Source of the DNA: CAXBCP01 sp963977005
GTDB taxonomy: Bacteria; Pseudomonadota; Alphaproteobacteria; MPNO01; UBA830
DNA length: 64,000 nucleotides
NCBI GenBank assembly: GCA_963977005.1
Contig: CAXBMQ010000001.1
Coordinates: 186,001-250,000, forward strand
Reading direction: 5' to 3'
The translations under genes were made by a program, and so were the position numbers. How positions within the stretch are numbered: the first letter of the stretch is position 1; every line of letters begins with the position of its first letter. Positions 43,003 through 51,901 of this stretch are shown here, piece after piece. The notes below the pieces were generated by a model. The model was not told the DNA's origin. It did not search any database and saw only the letters and a program-made list of their open reading frames with translations.

Positions 43003-43710
43003 ATGGCGCCATCTAGATCGCGCCCGCGCTTGATCGTTCTGGGTCTTTGTCTCCTCCTGCCGTTACCTGCATATGCTGCAGATTCGCAGGGTGCGCCACG
43101 CAACGAGCGCAGGTCGGGATCGGCCGGCAAGCCGATAGCACCAATCTACAACCCCCATACCAAAAGCTACTTTGAGCTGCGCGTCGATCTACCCAACCGG
43201 CCTCAATGGAGAACGGCCGTCAGGTATGCGCGGACGAAAATTTACAAGGGCGTCCGCGGGCGACTGGCAGTCGTCAAAGATCTCGAGACCCACAGCTTTC
43301 TACGCGCGAATTTTCCGCTCCTTGAAGAAGCATGGATCGGTATGCGGTTCTTGTGCAACGTCAGAAAACTGGTCTGGGAAAATGGCGAGGTTCATGAAAG
43401 AAGCGCATTCAAGGTCTGGGGGCGCCAGTGGGCGAGGAATCCAAAATTGACATGCAGGTCGCAGCGCATCGATTACATGCCGGTTTTCTACACAAGGAGC
43501 GACAAGGGGTTCCGCTGGCAGGCGTCCGGGCCGGAAAAATACTTCGTAAGCTATTTCGTCGAATACCCAACGGGCGCTAAAGACCCGAAATCTGCTGCCG
43601 AGCCGAAAAACAAACCCGAGACTGGCGCGGCGCGGGAGCCCGATGGGGTTCCGGCGGTCAAGCCGCCGGCCAAGGCCGAACCTGCCGAAGGCAAGCCCGC
43701 CGAGAAATAG
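43003..43710 (+). CDS. Secreted C-type-lectin-like domain protein
   Basis: 235 residues. Signal peptide at 1-25 (LIVLGLCLLLPLPAYAADS). The middle, about residues 63-185, resembles a C-type lectin fold: ARTKIYKGVRGRLAVVKDLETHSFL (matching the G-LA-i--e-E---v pattern), EEAWIGMRF, LVWENGEV and the end YFVSYFVEYP. The Ca-binding acidic set is incomplete, so sugar binding is uncertain. The C-terminal ~45 residues are Pro/Ala/Lys/Glu-rich and likely disordered. Start: the ATG at 43003 with GGGAG 5 nt upstream. It could bind the polysaccharide produced by the neighbouring genes. It is divergent from the epimerase gene. Confidence 0.65.
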   Translation: MAPSRSRPRLIVLGLCLLLPLPAYAADSQGAPRNERRSGSAGKPIAPIYNPHTKSYFELRVDLPNRPQWRTAVRYARTKIYKGVRGRLAVVKDLETHSFLRANFPLLEEAWIGMRFLCNVRKLVWENGEVHERSAFKVWGRQWARNPKLTCRSQRIDYMPVFYTRSDKGFRWQASGPEKYFVSYFVEYPTGAKDPKSAAEPKNKPETGAAREPDGVPAVKPPAKAEPAEGKPAEK

Positions 43711-43728
43711 TCTTTATTCCGCTTGCCG

Positions 43729-44784
43729 TCAGCGGGCAAAAGCCGGCATCACTTTTTCACCGAACAGTTTTACCGACCGCTCCGCATCCTCATACGACAT
43801 GTCGTTGAAATTGACCTGCAGGGACGCATCGTCGAAACCGCCGATGGCGGCATCGTAAGCGCGTATCTGTTCGCTCAGTTCTGCCGGGGTGCCGACCCAG
43901 GCAGAGCCTTTTTCAACCTGGCTCTCGAAGGTTTCGCGGTCGAGGGCTTCGATCATTCTGCCGTACCCCTTGTAGTTGTCGGACGCGGCGCCCTCGACCC
44001 AGTCCCGGGCGGAATCGACGAGCGATTTCAGGTACCGGTTCAGCGGGCCGCGCGCGATCCGGGCGGCCTCGGCGCCGTCTTCGTGGCAATACATGTGAAA
44101 CGCCAGCATGACCCGGCCGTCTCCGTCATGCCCTGCCGATTTCCAGGCATCCCGGTAAGTACCGATCAGGTCCGCCATCTCGGAACTTCCGATCGGGATT
44201 GCCATGATGTAGTTGCCGACCCTGCCCGCCTTCTCGAACGATTCCGGCGTGGTAAAGGCTGCCGTCCAGAAACGCGGGCGGGGTTTCTGCGTGGGACGCG
44301 GCAGGGAGGTGACGTTATGGAACCGGTGAAATTCGCCATCATCGGACACATTCTCACCGGTGAGCAGCATGTCTATCTGTCTCATGCCCTCATCGAACCG
44401 CGCGACGCTCTCGTCCAGGCTGATCCCGAAACGCTCGTATTCGTGCGGCAGAAATGCGCGGGCGAATCCGATCTCCGCGCGACCGCCGGAGATGGCATCA
44501 AGCATGCCGATTTCACCGGCGAGCTTCAGCGGGTTGTTAAAGACAGGCAGCACCGCGCCGGTCACGACCCGGGCATGCCGGGTGCGCTGCGACAGCGCGG
44601 CCAGAAAGACGATCGGGTTCGGGCTGTAGCCGCCATACGGATGGAAATAGTGTTCAACCGTCCGGACATGCGTAAAACCGTAGGGATCGACAAGGTCGGT
44701 CAGGCGCAGGCATTCGTCAAAATACTGCGCACCCGGTTTCTGGTCCGGCCCGACACACGGAAAATATTGTAACCCGAATTCCAT
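43729..44784 (-). CDS. LLM-class flavin-dependent oxidoreductase (luciferase-like monooxygenase)
   Basis: 351 residues from the ATG at 44784 (MEFGLQYFPCVGPDQKPGAQYF), preceded by GGGGAG with 6-nt spacing; an in-frame start at 44832 is less likely. The TIM-barrel flavin monooxygenase motifs are clear: FTHVRTVEHYFHPYGGYSPNP, GAVLPVFNNPLKLAGEIGML and DAISGGRAEIGFARAFLP, then FWTAAFTTPESFEKAGRVGNY. It uses FMNH2 and O2 to oxidise a small organic compound; the substrate is unknown. It is divergent from the MarR regulator, which probably controls it. It is convergent with the lectin-like gene. Confidence 0.9.
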   Translation of the reverse strand: MEFGLQYFPCVGPDQKPGAQYFDECLRLTDLVDPYGFTHVRTVEHYFHPYGGYSPNPIVFLAALSQRTRHARVVTGAVLPVFNNPLKLAGEIGMLDAISGGRAEIGFARAFLPHEYERFGISLDESVARFDEGMRQIDMLLTGENVSDDGEFHRFHNVTSLPRPTQKPRPRFWTAAFTTPESFEKAGRVGNYIMAIPIGSSEMADLIGTYRDAWKSAGHDGDGRVMLAFHMYCHEDGAEAARIARGPLNRYLKSLVDSARDWVEGAASDNYKGYGRMIEALDRETFESQVEKGSAWVGTPAELSEQIRAYDAAIGGFDDASLQVNFNDMSYEDAERSVKLFGEKVMPAFAR

Positions 44785-44852
44785 AACGTTCTCCCCGTCA
44801 TTTGCGGCCGGACGATCCGACGGTCCGGTCATCGTCCGCCGTGCTTAATCCG

Positions 44853-44881
44853 TGTACAGATTATAGCGTGTGCCATAGAAT
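44853..44881 (+). promoter_or_regulatory. Overlapping divergent promoters between the LLM gene and marR
   Basis: On the plus strand TGTACA (44853-44858) and TAGAAT (44876-44881) are 17 nt apart, serving the MarR gene. On the minus strand a perfect TATAAT (complement of 44860-44865) lies within the same stretch and would serve the oxidoreductase gene, though its -35 is poor. Overlap of the two is the usual layout for a MarR repressor controlling itself and its neighbour. Confidence 0.42.
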
Positions 44882-44940
44882 CCTAACCCGGTGCAATCGA
44901 TGATACGAGAACCCGTTTGGCAGATACACTCACAGAAAAG

Positions 44941-45387
44941 ATGAAAGCCTTCGAACAACGCCGGGTCGTTGGCTATCTAATACGATTATGTCAGCAACGT
45001 GCGGTCGATCTTTTCGTCGAGGAAGTCGGGGCCGACGGGCCGAATCCCCGGCAATTCTCCGTCCTGATCAACGTTTTCCAGAACCCCGGGATGAGTCAGA
45101 CCGCTCTCGTCGACGCAAGCGGGATCGATCGCAGTACGCTCACCGAGGTTTTGAAACGAATGATCGATCGTGGCATGATATCCAAACGCCGCGCAGAGGC
45201 AGATCAGAGAACCAATTCGCTTTTCCTGACCGATAAAGGCCTGGCGATGCTGGAATCCGCGTTCGAAAGTGCGGAACGTGTACAGGAACGCATTCTGAGC
45301 CCTGTTCCCGAATCCAAACGCGATGAGGCAAAGGCGATTTTGACGGCGCTGTCCGGGTATCCGGACCAACCGGAAAAAAATCAGTGA
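44941..45387 (+). CDS. MarR-family transcriptional regulator
   Basis: 148 residues from the ATG at 44941 (MKAFEQRRVVGYLIRL); a TTG at 44917 would add 8 residues. The winged helix-turn-helix is visible: PRQFSVLINVFQNPGMSQTALVDASG, then IDRSTLTEVLKRMIDRGMISKRRAEADQRTNSLFLT, with the wing motif D-x-R. The flanking helices fit a MarR dimer. It probably senses an aromatic or phenolic compound and represses the divergent flavin oxidoreductase, inferred from position. No clear inverted-repeat operator was identified between them. Confidence 0.9.
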   Translation: MKAFEQRRVVGYLIRLCQQRAVDLFVEEVGADGPNPRQFSVLINVFQNPGMSQTALVDASGIDRSTLTEVLKRMIDRGMISKRRAEADQRTNSLFLTDKGLAMLESAFESAERVQERILSPVPESKRDEAKAILTALSGYPDQPEKNQ

Positions 45388-45507
45388 CGGTAAAAAATGT
45401 ACTCGCAGAGCGCTTTTGCGCCCCGGTGGCGGGACGCGAATTCCCGGGTGATTCCGCGTCGTCGCGGCACCGGGCGATAGCGTGCCTGGACGCCGCAAGG
45501 CCCTGAA

Positions 45508-47739
45508 ATGCGGTTTCTGTTCTACAGTTCGGTATTTCTGATCCTCTACGGATCGCTCTACCCTTTTGATTTTTCGCTCAATGCGCTGAGCAGTAACGCG
45601 GTCGAACGGTTCGCATACGAATGGTCGCTGTTCTCCAGCCGCGGCGATCAGCTGGGCAATATTGCGTTATTCGCGCCATACGGGTTTCTGGGCATTTTGT
45701 GCTTGGGAGGCCGCCGGAACCGGATCCCCGCGATACTGGCAGTGACGGTATTCGGTCTGGTGGTGGCGCTATGGCTCCAGGTGATGCAGCTGTTACTGCC
45801 CTCCCGGGACGCAGCGATCGGCGACGTCGCATGGAATTTCGCGGGGATCGCCATCGGGATGCTGTTTGCCTGGCCGAAACGCGTCCGGGAAGCGATCCTG
45901 CAGCAACCCGTCGGACAGTCGCAACTGACCGTGATCCTGTTTTCGGGATGCTGGCTGATCGTCGAGCTCGCGCCGTTCGTCCCGTCGATCGACCTGCAGT
46001 CGTTCAAGAACAGCCTCAAGCCGCTTTTCCAGGACGCTTCTTTTTCGATCCTCGCCTTTCTGCGGGCCGTGGCGGCCTGGACCACGATCGGGTATCTCGC
46101 CCTTCGGGCGTTATCCCCCGCTACCGCATTGCCGCTTTTTGGATTGGCGATGTGCGGCACGTTGCTGGCAAAAATCGTGATTGTCGACAACACCGTCACC
46201 CTCGCCGATGTCGCCGCGATTGCGGTCGCCTTTTTCGGGGCGCTTGGCCTTCAGAAACTGGGCCCGCGCCGGTCGGTTTTCCTGCTTTGGTTCATCGCGG
46301 GCTATCTGATCGTCGCCGGGCTATCGCCGTTCGGTTTTCACAGCGCGCAGGATTTTCACTGGCTGCCGTTTGCCGGATCGCTTAGCGGATCGATGCTGCT
46401 CAATCTCAAGGCGCTCGCCGCCAAGGTATTTTTCATCGGCGCCCTGCTTTATGTCGCAGTGGATTGCGGTTTCCGGCTCAAGCCTGTTGTGATCAGCATG
46501 GCCGCGGGCCTTCTGGTGCTCGAAATCGCTCAGATTTGGGTCGGCAGCCATACACCGGAAATCACCGACCCGGTCCTGGCTGTTGTCCTCGGGGCCGCCT
46601 TTTTCGGGTTCCTGAACAAGGCGCCGGCATCTGTCCCGTCAGGCGGCGCGGGGATCTCCGAAAAAGAAGAATCGACCGCATTGGAAAACAACGCGGACCC
46701 CGGGCCCCGCCCGCTCGACCGTTCATGGCTCTATCCGGGCACCGCCAATACCATCGTCCTTGTTCTGGCAACGCTGGTCCTCGCCGCGGCGATACAGACC
46801 CTCCTTGGCCTCCCGAAGGTTCCCTATAACGTGCGCGAGCTGTTCGGCGGCCAGGATTCATGGTGGCGGCTCGGGTTCTTCGCGCTTGCGGCTTTTTCGT
46901 TCGGCATCGGCGGCACCGTTGCCGGCCACCGGGTTGCCCGAAGCCAGCTGCCCTGGCTCGCGCTGCCCGTCTACGCCATTCTCGCCTGCTGCTTTACGTA
47001 CCTTCTGCTGGCACTTTGCGTCACATCCGAAAGCCTGTCGGATATCGCCGGATCGTCAAACACGTACTTCTTCGTCATGCAGAAAGATATTTGGGGCGAC
47101 ACGGGCAAGTGGCTTTACACCCTTATCGGATCTCGGGACCTGATTGCCGCGGTTGAGCGCGTCGTCCGGTTTGTCGCATTGCTTGGTCCGGTCTTTATCT
47201 GGCTTGCGATTTTTTCGGCTGTGTACTTCCGGGTGACGGGCCCGCGCTTCGTGAGGCCCGCCGCGCGCGTCCGAATACTGGTGTCGTCGTCGATCGTTTA
47301 CGTGCTGTCCGGCGTGCTCTGGCTGATCGCATTTCGTCTGATCGCTTTCCGCTATTCGTCCACCGACAATCTCAACGAGCTGATCCAGGGAAACGGGGCT
47401 TTCCTGTATCTCCTGCTTCTGCTCATGCTGTTGAATGTGATCGTCGTGGTCCACGCGTCCCTGTCACCAAGGTTGCGCAACATTTTGGGCGCGGCGTTCA
47501 TTGTCCTCGCCTCCCTGCCGATAGGGTGGCTGCTCTTCCGAAGCGGGCTGTCGGCCCCTGTCGAAAAGTACGGCATAACGTTCCGCGGGGCGGATTTCCT
47601 GCTCGGACCCGACCGCAGGGAAATTCTGCCCGAAAACGTCCTAATCGCCCGGTGGGGTGCGGTCCAGCTGGCCGCCGTCGCAACGCTGGCATTTGGAATG
47701 CGCATCGTTCTGGAGAGGCGGCGTGGAGCCTCCCGATGA
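45508..47739 (+). CDS. Large membrane protein with two VanZ-like domains
   Basis: 743 residues, about 16-18 membrane segments. The first ~125 residues form a VanZ-like domain (YGSLYPFDFSLNAL, GDQLGNIALFAPYGFLGIL, QVMQLLLPSRDAAIGDVAWN). A second copy of the same pattern lies near 275-375 (AGLSPFGFHSAQDFHWLPF, then LEIAQIWVGSHTPEITDPVLA). A hydrophilic linker (residues 378-410) is followed by a separate ~8-helix C-terminal domain without recognisable motifs. VanZ-like proteins are membrane proteins of unclear function, some linked to glycopeptide resistance or polysaccharide loci. Start: the ATG at 45508. A role in surface-polymer modification is possible but not shown. Confidence 0.8.
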   Translation: MRFLFYSSVFLILYGSLYPFDFSLNALSSNAVERFAYEWSLFSSRGDQLGNIALFAPYGFLGILCLGGRRNRIPAILAVTVFGLVVALWLQVMQLLLPSRDAAIGDVAWNFAGIAIGMLFAWPKRVREAILQQPVGQSQLTVILFSGCWLIVELAPFVPSIDLQSFKNSLKPLFQDASFSILAFLRAVAAWTTIGYLALRALSPATALPLFGLAMCGTLLAKIVIVDNTVTLADVAAIAVAFFGALGLQKLGPRRSVFLLWFIAGYLIVAGLSPFGFHSAQDFHWLPFAGSLSGSMLLNLKALAAKVFFIGALLYVAVDCGFRLKPVVISMAAGLLVLEIAQIWVGSHTPEITDPVLAVVLGAAFFGFLNKAPASVPSGGAGISEKEESTALENNADPGPRPLDRSWLYPGTANTIVLVLATLVLAAAIQTLLGLPKVPYNVRELFGGQDSWWRLGFFALAAFSFGIGGTVAGHRVARSQLPWLALPVYAILACCFTYLLLALCVTSESLSDIAGSSNTYFFVMQKDIWGDTGKWLYTLIGSRDLIAAVERVVRFVALLGPVFIWLAIFSAVYFRVTGPRFVRPAARVRILVSSSIVYVLSGVLWLIAFRLIAFRYSSTDNLNELIQGNGAFLYLLLLLMLLNVIVVVHASLSPRLRNILGAAFIVLASLPIGWLLFRSGLSAPVEKYGITFRGADFLLGPDRREILPENVLIARWGAVQLAAVATLAFGMRIVLERRRGASR

Positions 47740-47877
47740 AAATTTATCTGTAATCTAAGTCGGGCAGAGCGGCAATTTGCCGGTTTATCGATACCCGTAT
47801 CCTCTGCTATGGTCGGATCAAGCGCGTGTTTAAAAATGAATGCGCTTGAAACAAATATTTTGCTTAGGGAGCAAACA

Positions 47878-48888
47878 ATGACCAATCACTTAGTGAAAGC
47901 CGCTGTATTTGCAGCGGCTGTCGGCGCCTTTACGGTTTCCGCCGGAACCGCCGACGCAAAGCTCAAACGCATTACCATTGGCACCAACCCGCAGGGCTCG
48001 ACATACTTCCTGCTCGGCAGCGGCTTCGCGAAGCTGTTCCAGGAAAAACTTGGCGTGCGGTCCAATGCACAGCCTCATGCAGGGTCGTCTGTCTACCTGC
48101 CGTTGATGAATGCGGGCGAGATCACGCTCGGAATCAATTCTTCTCTCGATTCCGGAATGGCATGGAGCGCTACCCCGCCCTACAAAGGGGCGACCAAAAA
48201 AGTCCGCTCGATCGCGCGTATCTGGGTCCTTCCCTATGCCTACATGGTCAAGGAAAGTTCCGGCATCAAGACGCTGGCCGACCTCAAGGGCAAACGCGTT
48301 GTCGTCAAATTCAAAACCAACGTCTCTCTAGCCCAGGCAAACCGCACGATTCTCGCCTCGGCCGGGCTTACGGAAAACGATGTCACACCGGTTGAATCCG
48401 GCGGCGTTGTCGCGAGTATCGGCATGGTCGTCCAGGACCGGGTCGACGCGGCACCGATCGCGACCGGCATGCCGCAGCTGCGCAAGGCGCATGCAACTGT
48501 CCCCGGCGGACTGCGCATCATTCCTGTCGGCCCGAAGGGTACCGACGAGTTCATGGGCAAGGGAATGGCCGGCCTGTACACGGTCGCGGAAAAGAACAGC
48601 AAGCGCAAACCCTTCGTCAAAAGCGACATCAGGGTTCCCGCTTTCGATTCCTACCTGAACGCCGGCACCCAGGTATCCGATGAGGATGCCTATGCCATGG
48701 CCAAGGCGATTTACGAGAACTGGGGACAGATGCAGAAGGATTATCCCCCGCTCCGCGGACTTCAGAAATCCGCGATTGCGCCGTCCAACAACCCGATCCC
48801 CTATCATCCGGGTGCGGCAAAATACTACAAGGAAGTCGGCATCTATACGGATGCCCACATGAAAAACGACATGATGCTGACGAAATAG
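47878..48888 (+). CDS. TAXI-family TRAP transporter substrate-binding protein
   Basis: 336 residues from the ATG at 47878, with AGGGAG 6 nt upstream; earlier in-frame starts lack a ribosome-binding site. Signal peptide AVFAAAVGAFTVSAGTADA, then the TAXI core: RITIGTNPQGSTYFLLGSGFAKLF, LMNAGEITLGINSS, LADLKGKRVVVKF. It is a periplasmic solute receptor feeding the fused TRAP permease encoded 41 nt downstream. TAXI receptors often bind small carboxylates or amino acids; the ligand here is unknown. Confidence 0.92.
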   Translation: MTNHLVKAAVFAAAVGAFTVSAGTADAKLKRITIGTNPQGSTYFLLGSGFAKLFQEKLGVRSNAQPHAGSSVYLPLMNAGEITLGINSSLDSGMAWSATPPYKGATKKVRSIARIWVLPYAYMVKESSGIKTLADLKGKRVVVKFKTNVSLAQANRTILASAGLTENDVTPVESGGVVASIGMVVQDRVDAAPIATGMPQLRKAHATVPGGLRIIPVGPKGTDEFMGKGMAGLYTVAEKNSKRKPFVKSDIRVPAFDSYLNAGTQVSDEDAYAMAKAIYENWGQMQKDYPPLRGLQKSAIAPSNNPIPYHPGAAKYYKEVGIYTDAHMKNDMMLTK

Positions 48889-48929
48889 GCAGCTCGCGGC
48901 ACAAAGATTGACACGCAGGAGTGGAACCG

Positions 48930-50819
48930 ATGGAAAGATTTAGCGGGATGCTCCTGCGTGTCTGTCTCGCCGCAATGCCGGTACTCGGGATTGCCTGGAT
49001 TCTGGCACTTACCGATTACTTTGGCGTCGCCCTGACCTTCCAGCAGGTTGTCGGGGTCATTCTCGGCATCGCCTGTGCCGCCGCGCTTCTGCGGTATCCC
49101 TATTTCGAAAAGCCGGGACCACTCGAATTTGTCCTTGCGCTGGCCGCATTCCTGTCCTGGTTCTGGATGGCCTACAATTTCGAGGACTGGATCGTTACCG
49201 CGCATGAGCGCACGCCCGACAAATGGGTGCCCGGCGTTATCGCGCTGATACTGATGATGGAAGGCCTGCGCAAATCGGCCGGCCGGATTATCGCCGGGCT
49301 GGTCTGGGTTCTGATCATTTACGCTTTTATCGGCGATGTCCTACCGGGTGCTCTGGAAGCGTCGATCTTCCCGCCGACAAAAACAATCACTTACCTTTAC
49401 CAGGACAATAACGGCGTCCCCGGACTCGTCCTGCAGGTCATCGTAAATCTGGTTCTCGCTTTTATCCTTTTCGGCAAACTGATGGAAGTCAGCGGCGGCA
49501 CCGCCTTCCTCACCGATCTCGCCATGGGCTGGATGGGCCACCGCCGCGGCGGACCGGCCAAGGTCGCCGTTATCGCGTCGAGCGCTTTCGGGACAATTTC
49601 AGGCTCCACCGTCGGCAATATCATGTCGACCGGTATTGTCACCATTCCGCTGATGAAAAAGACCGGATTCAAGCCGGAATACGCAGGCGCGATCGAAGCC
49701 GTTGCATCCAACGGCGGACAGATTGCGCCGCCCGTCATGGGGGCAACGGCGTTCATCATCGCCGAGTTCCTTGAAATTCCCTATCAGGATGTCGTCATCG
49801 CAGCGACCGTTCCGGCACTCCTGTATTTCCTCGTCCTGTTCATGCAGGTCGATGCAGTCGCCCGCCGGTACCGCCTAAGCGGCCTGCCCAAAGCCGAACT
49901 CCCCATCATCATCGACGTGCTCAAGGTCGGCTGGATATTTATCATCCCGATCGCCATCCTGATGTACTTCCTGTTCTGGCTCGGCTATCCGCCCGGTGTT
50001 GCGGCATTGTATTCCGCCGCCAGCATGGTCGTGCTGATGACAGTGCGCGACCGCCGCCTGCCGACCATGGAGCACTGGAAGAACTTCTTTCTCGGTAGCG
50101 GCGAGATACTCGTCCCGCTGATCCTGATCGGCGGCGCCGCGGGGATCATCCTGGGGGTGATGAACTCCACGGGTCTTGCCTTTCAGCTTAGCCTGATTCT
50201 GGCGCATCTCGGCGAAGAATACGGCGTCATGGTGATGTTGCTGATGACCTCGCTGATCTGCATCGTTCTCGGTATGGGGATGCCGACGGCAACGGTATAT
50301 ATCGTGCTGGTGTCTGTGATTGGGCCGGCGCTGATCAATATGGGACTGATGCCGATCGGCGCACATCTCTTCCTGTTTTATTTCGGTCTGATCAGCATGC
50401 TCACGCCGCCTGTCGCGATCGCGTCGATGGTCGCGGCCGAGATGGCGGGTGCGGACATGTGGAAGACCGGCTTTGTCGGCGTCCAACTGGCCGCAACGGC
50501 GTATCTGCTGCCCTATCTGTGGGCCTTCAACCCGGCCTTGCTGCTGCAGGGAACAACGACGGCTATAATTTTCGTGATTGCGACCGCCCTGTCGGCGGGC
50601 ATGCTGCTGGCGCACTCGGTCACGGTACTGGGTACCGGAAACGCAACCGGCTGGTTTTCGGCTGTCGGCATGTATGTCGCGGCACTGATCGTCGGATCGT
50701 CCACAATCTGGCTCGGGGTTGAAAACCCGCTGACGCTGGCCGTCGCGGCCGCTGGATTGGGGCTGGTCTACCTGATCACAAGAACCGTGAAGGTGCTGGA
50801 ACCGACCGCTGCCGAATAG
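48930..50819 (+). CDS. TRAP transporter fused permease (DctQ-DctM type)
   Basis: 629 residues from the ATG at 48930, with GGAG 8 nt upstream; the GTG at 48921 is a less likely start. Roughly the first 170 residues correspond to the small 4-helix DctQ part (AMPVLGIAWILALTDYFG onward) and the rest to the large 12-helix DctM part (GGPAKVAVIASSAFGTISGSTVGN is the family signature, and NGGQIAPPVMGATAF). It is the membrane partner of the TAXI receptor just upstream and uses an ion gradient for uptake. Length and architecture match the fused TAXI-TRAP permeases. Confidence 0.93.
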   Translation: MERFSGMLLRVCLAAMPVLGIAWILALTDYFGVALTFQQVVGVILGIACAAALLRYPYFEKPGPLEFVLALAAFLSWFWMAYNFEDWIVTAHERTPDKWVPGVIALILMMEGLRKSAGRIIAGLVWVLIIYAFIGDVLPGALEASIFPPTKTITYLYQDNNGVPGLVLQVIVNLVLAFILFGKLMEVSGGTAFLTDLAMGWMGHRRGGPAKVAVIASSAFGTISGSTVGNIMSTGIVTIPLMKKTGFKPEYAGAIEAVASNGGQIAPPVMGATAFIIAEFLEIPYQDVVIAATVPALLYFLVLFMQVDAVARRYRLSGLPKAELPIIIDVLKVGWIFIIPIAILMYFLFWLGYPPGVAALYSAASMVVLMTVRDRRLPTMEHWKNFFLGSGEILVPLILIGGAAGIILGVMNSTGLAFQLSLILAHLGEEYGVMVMLLMTSLICIVLGMGMPTATVYIVLVSVIGPALINMGLMPIGAHLFLFYFGLISMLTPPVAIASMVAAEMAGADMWKTGFVGVQLAATAYLLPYLWAFNPALLLQGTTTAIIFVIATALSAGMLLAHSVTVLGTGNATGWFSAVGMYVAALIVGSSTIWLGVENPLTLAVAAAGLGLVYLITRTVKVLEPTAAE

Positions 50820-50861
50820 AGCCGTCATTGACGGCGGCATGACACAGCCCATGTTAGAGCG

Positions 50862-51545
50862 ATGGACGCAGACCAGAACCTGAATGCCGATCTCGCGCAA
50901 CGCGCCGTCATGCGGGCCGCCGACATGGACTGGCAGCCGAGCCCGTCGCCCAGCGTCTGGCGGAAACGGTTTTACCGGGACGGGCCGGCAGAGGCCGGAA
51001 TCGTCACATCGGTCGTGCGCTACGATGCCGGCAGCACTTTCCCGATCCACCATCACCCCGGTGGCGAAGAGATCTTCGTTCTCGACGGCGTGTTTTCGGA
51101 CGAACATGGCGATTACCCGGCGGGCACCTATCTGCTGAATCCGGACGGTACCTCGCACGCGCCTTTTTCCCGCGAAGGCTGCACATTATTCGTGAAGCTC
51201 CGTCAGTATGCGGGCGAAGGCCGGGCGCAGGTCGAGATGAATACCGGCGTGCTGCACTGGCAGGCGCGCACCGAAACCGGGATCTGGCAAATCCCGCTCT
51301 ACCGTCAGGGCGGCTACCGCGACTGGACCATGTTGCTGAAAATCGATGCCGGCGCGGAAAGCCCGCATCACGGCCACCCGAACGGCGAGGAAGTATTCGT
51401 GATCGACGGTGAATTCTCCGACGAATTCGGCACCTACCCCGCCGGCACCTGGACCCGTTCCCCGCCCGGCTCTTCGCACGCCGTGCGATCCGAAAAAGGT
51501 GCTATTCTCTATGTCCGTTTTGGTGGAATGGAGGCCAAGGAATGA
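50862..51545 (+). CDS. Bicupin protein (ChrR-like cupin)
   Basis: 227 residues with two cupin folds. The first is STFPIHHHPGGEEIFVLDGVFSDEHGDYPAGTYLLNPDG, the second ESPHHGHPNGEEVFVIDGEFSDEFGTYPAGTW. Each has metal-binding His residues before a G-(x)-E motif, with SHAPF and SSHAV as the later His positions. The pattern G-E-E-[IV]-F-V matches the cupin half of ChrR-type anti-sigma factors, but there is no N-terminal zinc anti-sigma domain, so it is probably an enzyme or sensor. It is followed by another cupin gene, overlapping by 4 nt (ATGA). Confidence 0.85.
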   Translation: MDADQNLNADLAQRAVMRAADMDWQPSPSPSVWRKRFYRDGPAEAGIVTSVVRYDAGSTFPIHHHPGGEEIFVLDGVFSDEHGDYPAGTYLLNPDGTSHAPFSREGCTLFVKLRQYAGEGRAQVEMNTGVLHWQARTETGIWQIPLYRQGGYRDWTMLLKIDAGAESPHHGHPNGEEVFVIDGEFSDEFGTYPAGTWTRSPPGSSHAVRSEKGAILYVRFGGMEAKE

Positions 51546-51901
51546 CAGCGATTATCCATCACGATGCAATCGACCCGGAAACATTTCCCGGCGGCGCCAC
51601 CTATCGGACCCTGGTCGGCGACGAAGCTGGCTCAACCCCGGTGCGCTGCGGCATCCAGACATCGCCACCGGGCTATGCCACCCCCAACCATGCGCATCCC
51701 TATGTCGAGATCGTCACCGTCCTCGACGGCACCGGAGAGGCGTGGATCGACGGCGAAGCCGACGGGATCGAAATCGGCCCCGGCATGACGATGGTATTCC
51801 CCGCGAATACCGCCCACGGATTTCGGGTGACCGGAGATGCACCGCTGGTCACCTACGGTATCCATTCGTCGCCGGACCGGATCGTCGAAGTCCGGGACTA
51901 A
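51542..51901 (+). CDS. Small cupin domain protein
   Basis: 119 residues, one cupin fold: GYATPNHAHPYVEIVTVLDGTGEAWIDGE, then GPGMTMVFPANTAHGFRVTGDAP. Two His-x-His/Glu positions (HAHPYVE) and a later His (TAHGF) fit metal binding. It overlaps the bicupin gene by 4 nt and meets the next gene tail to tail with a 4-nt overlap. Such small cupins can be dioxygenases, isomerases or binding proteins; the function is not readable. Confidence 0.85.
   Translation: MTAIIHHDAIDPETFPGGATYRTLVGDEAGSTPVRCGIQTSPPGYATPNHAHPYVEIVTVLDGTGEAWIDGEADGIEIGPGMTMVFPANTAHGFRVTGDAPLVTYGIHSSPDRIVEVRD

Noticed and set aside
47770..47782. CGGCAA-T-TTGCCG palindrome upstream of the TAXI receptor gene as a terminator
   Set aside because: The single-base loop cannot form a hairpin of this size; it may be an operator but nothing else supports that.
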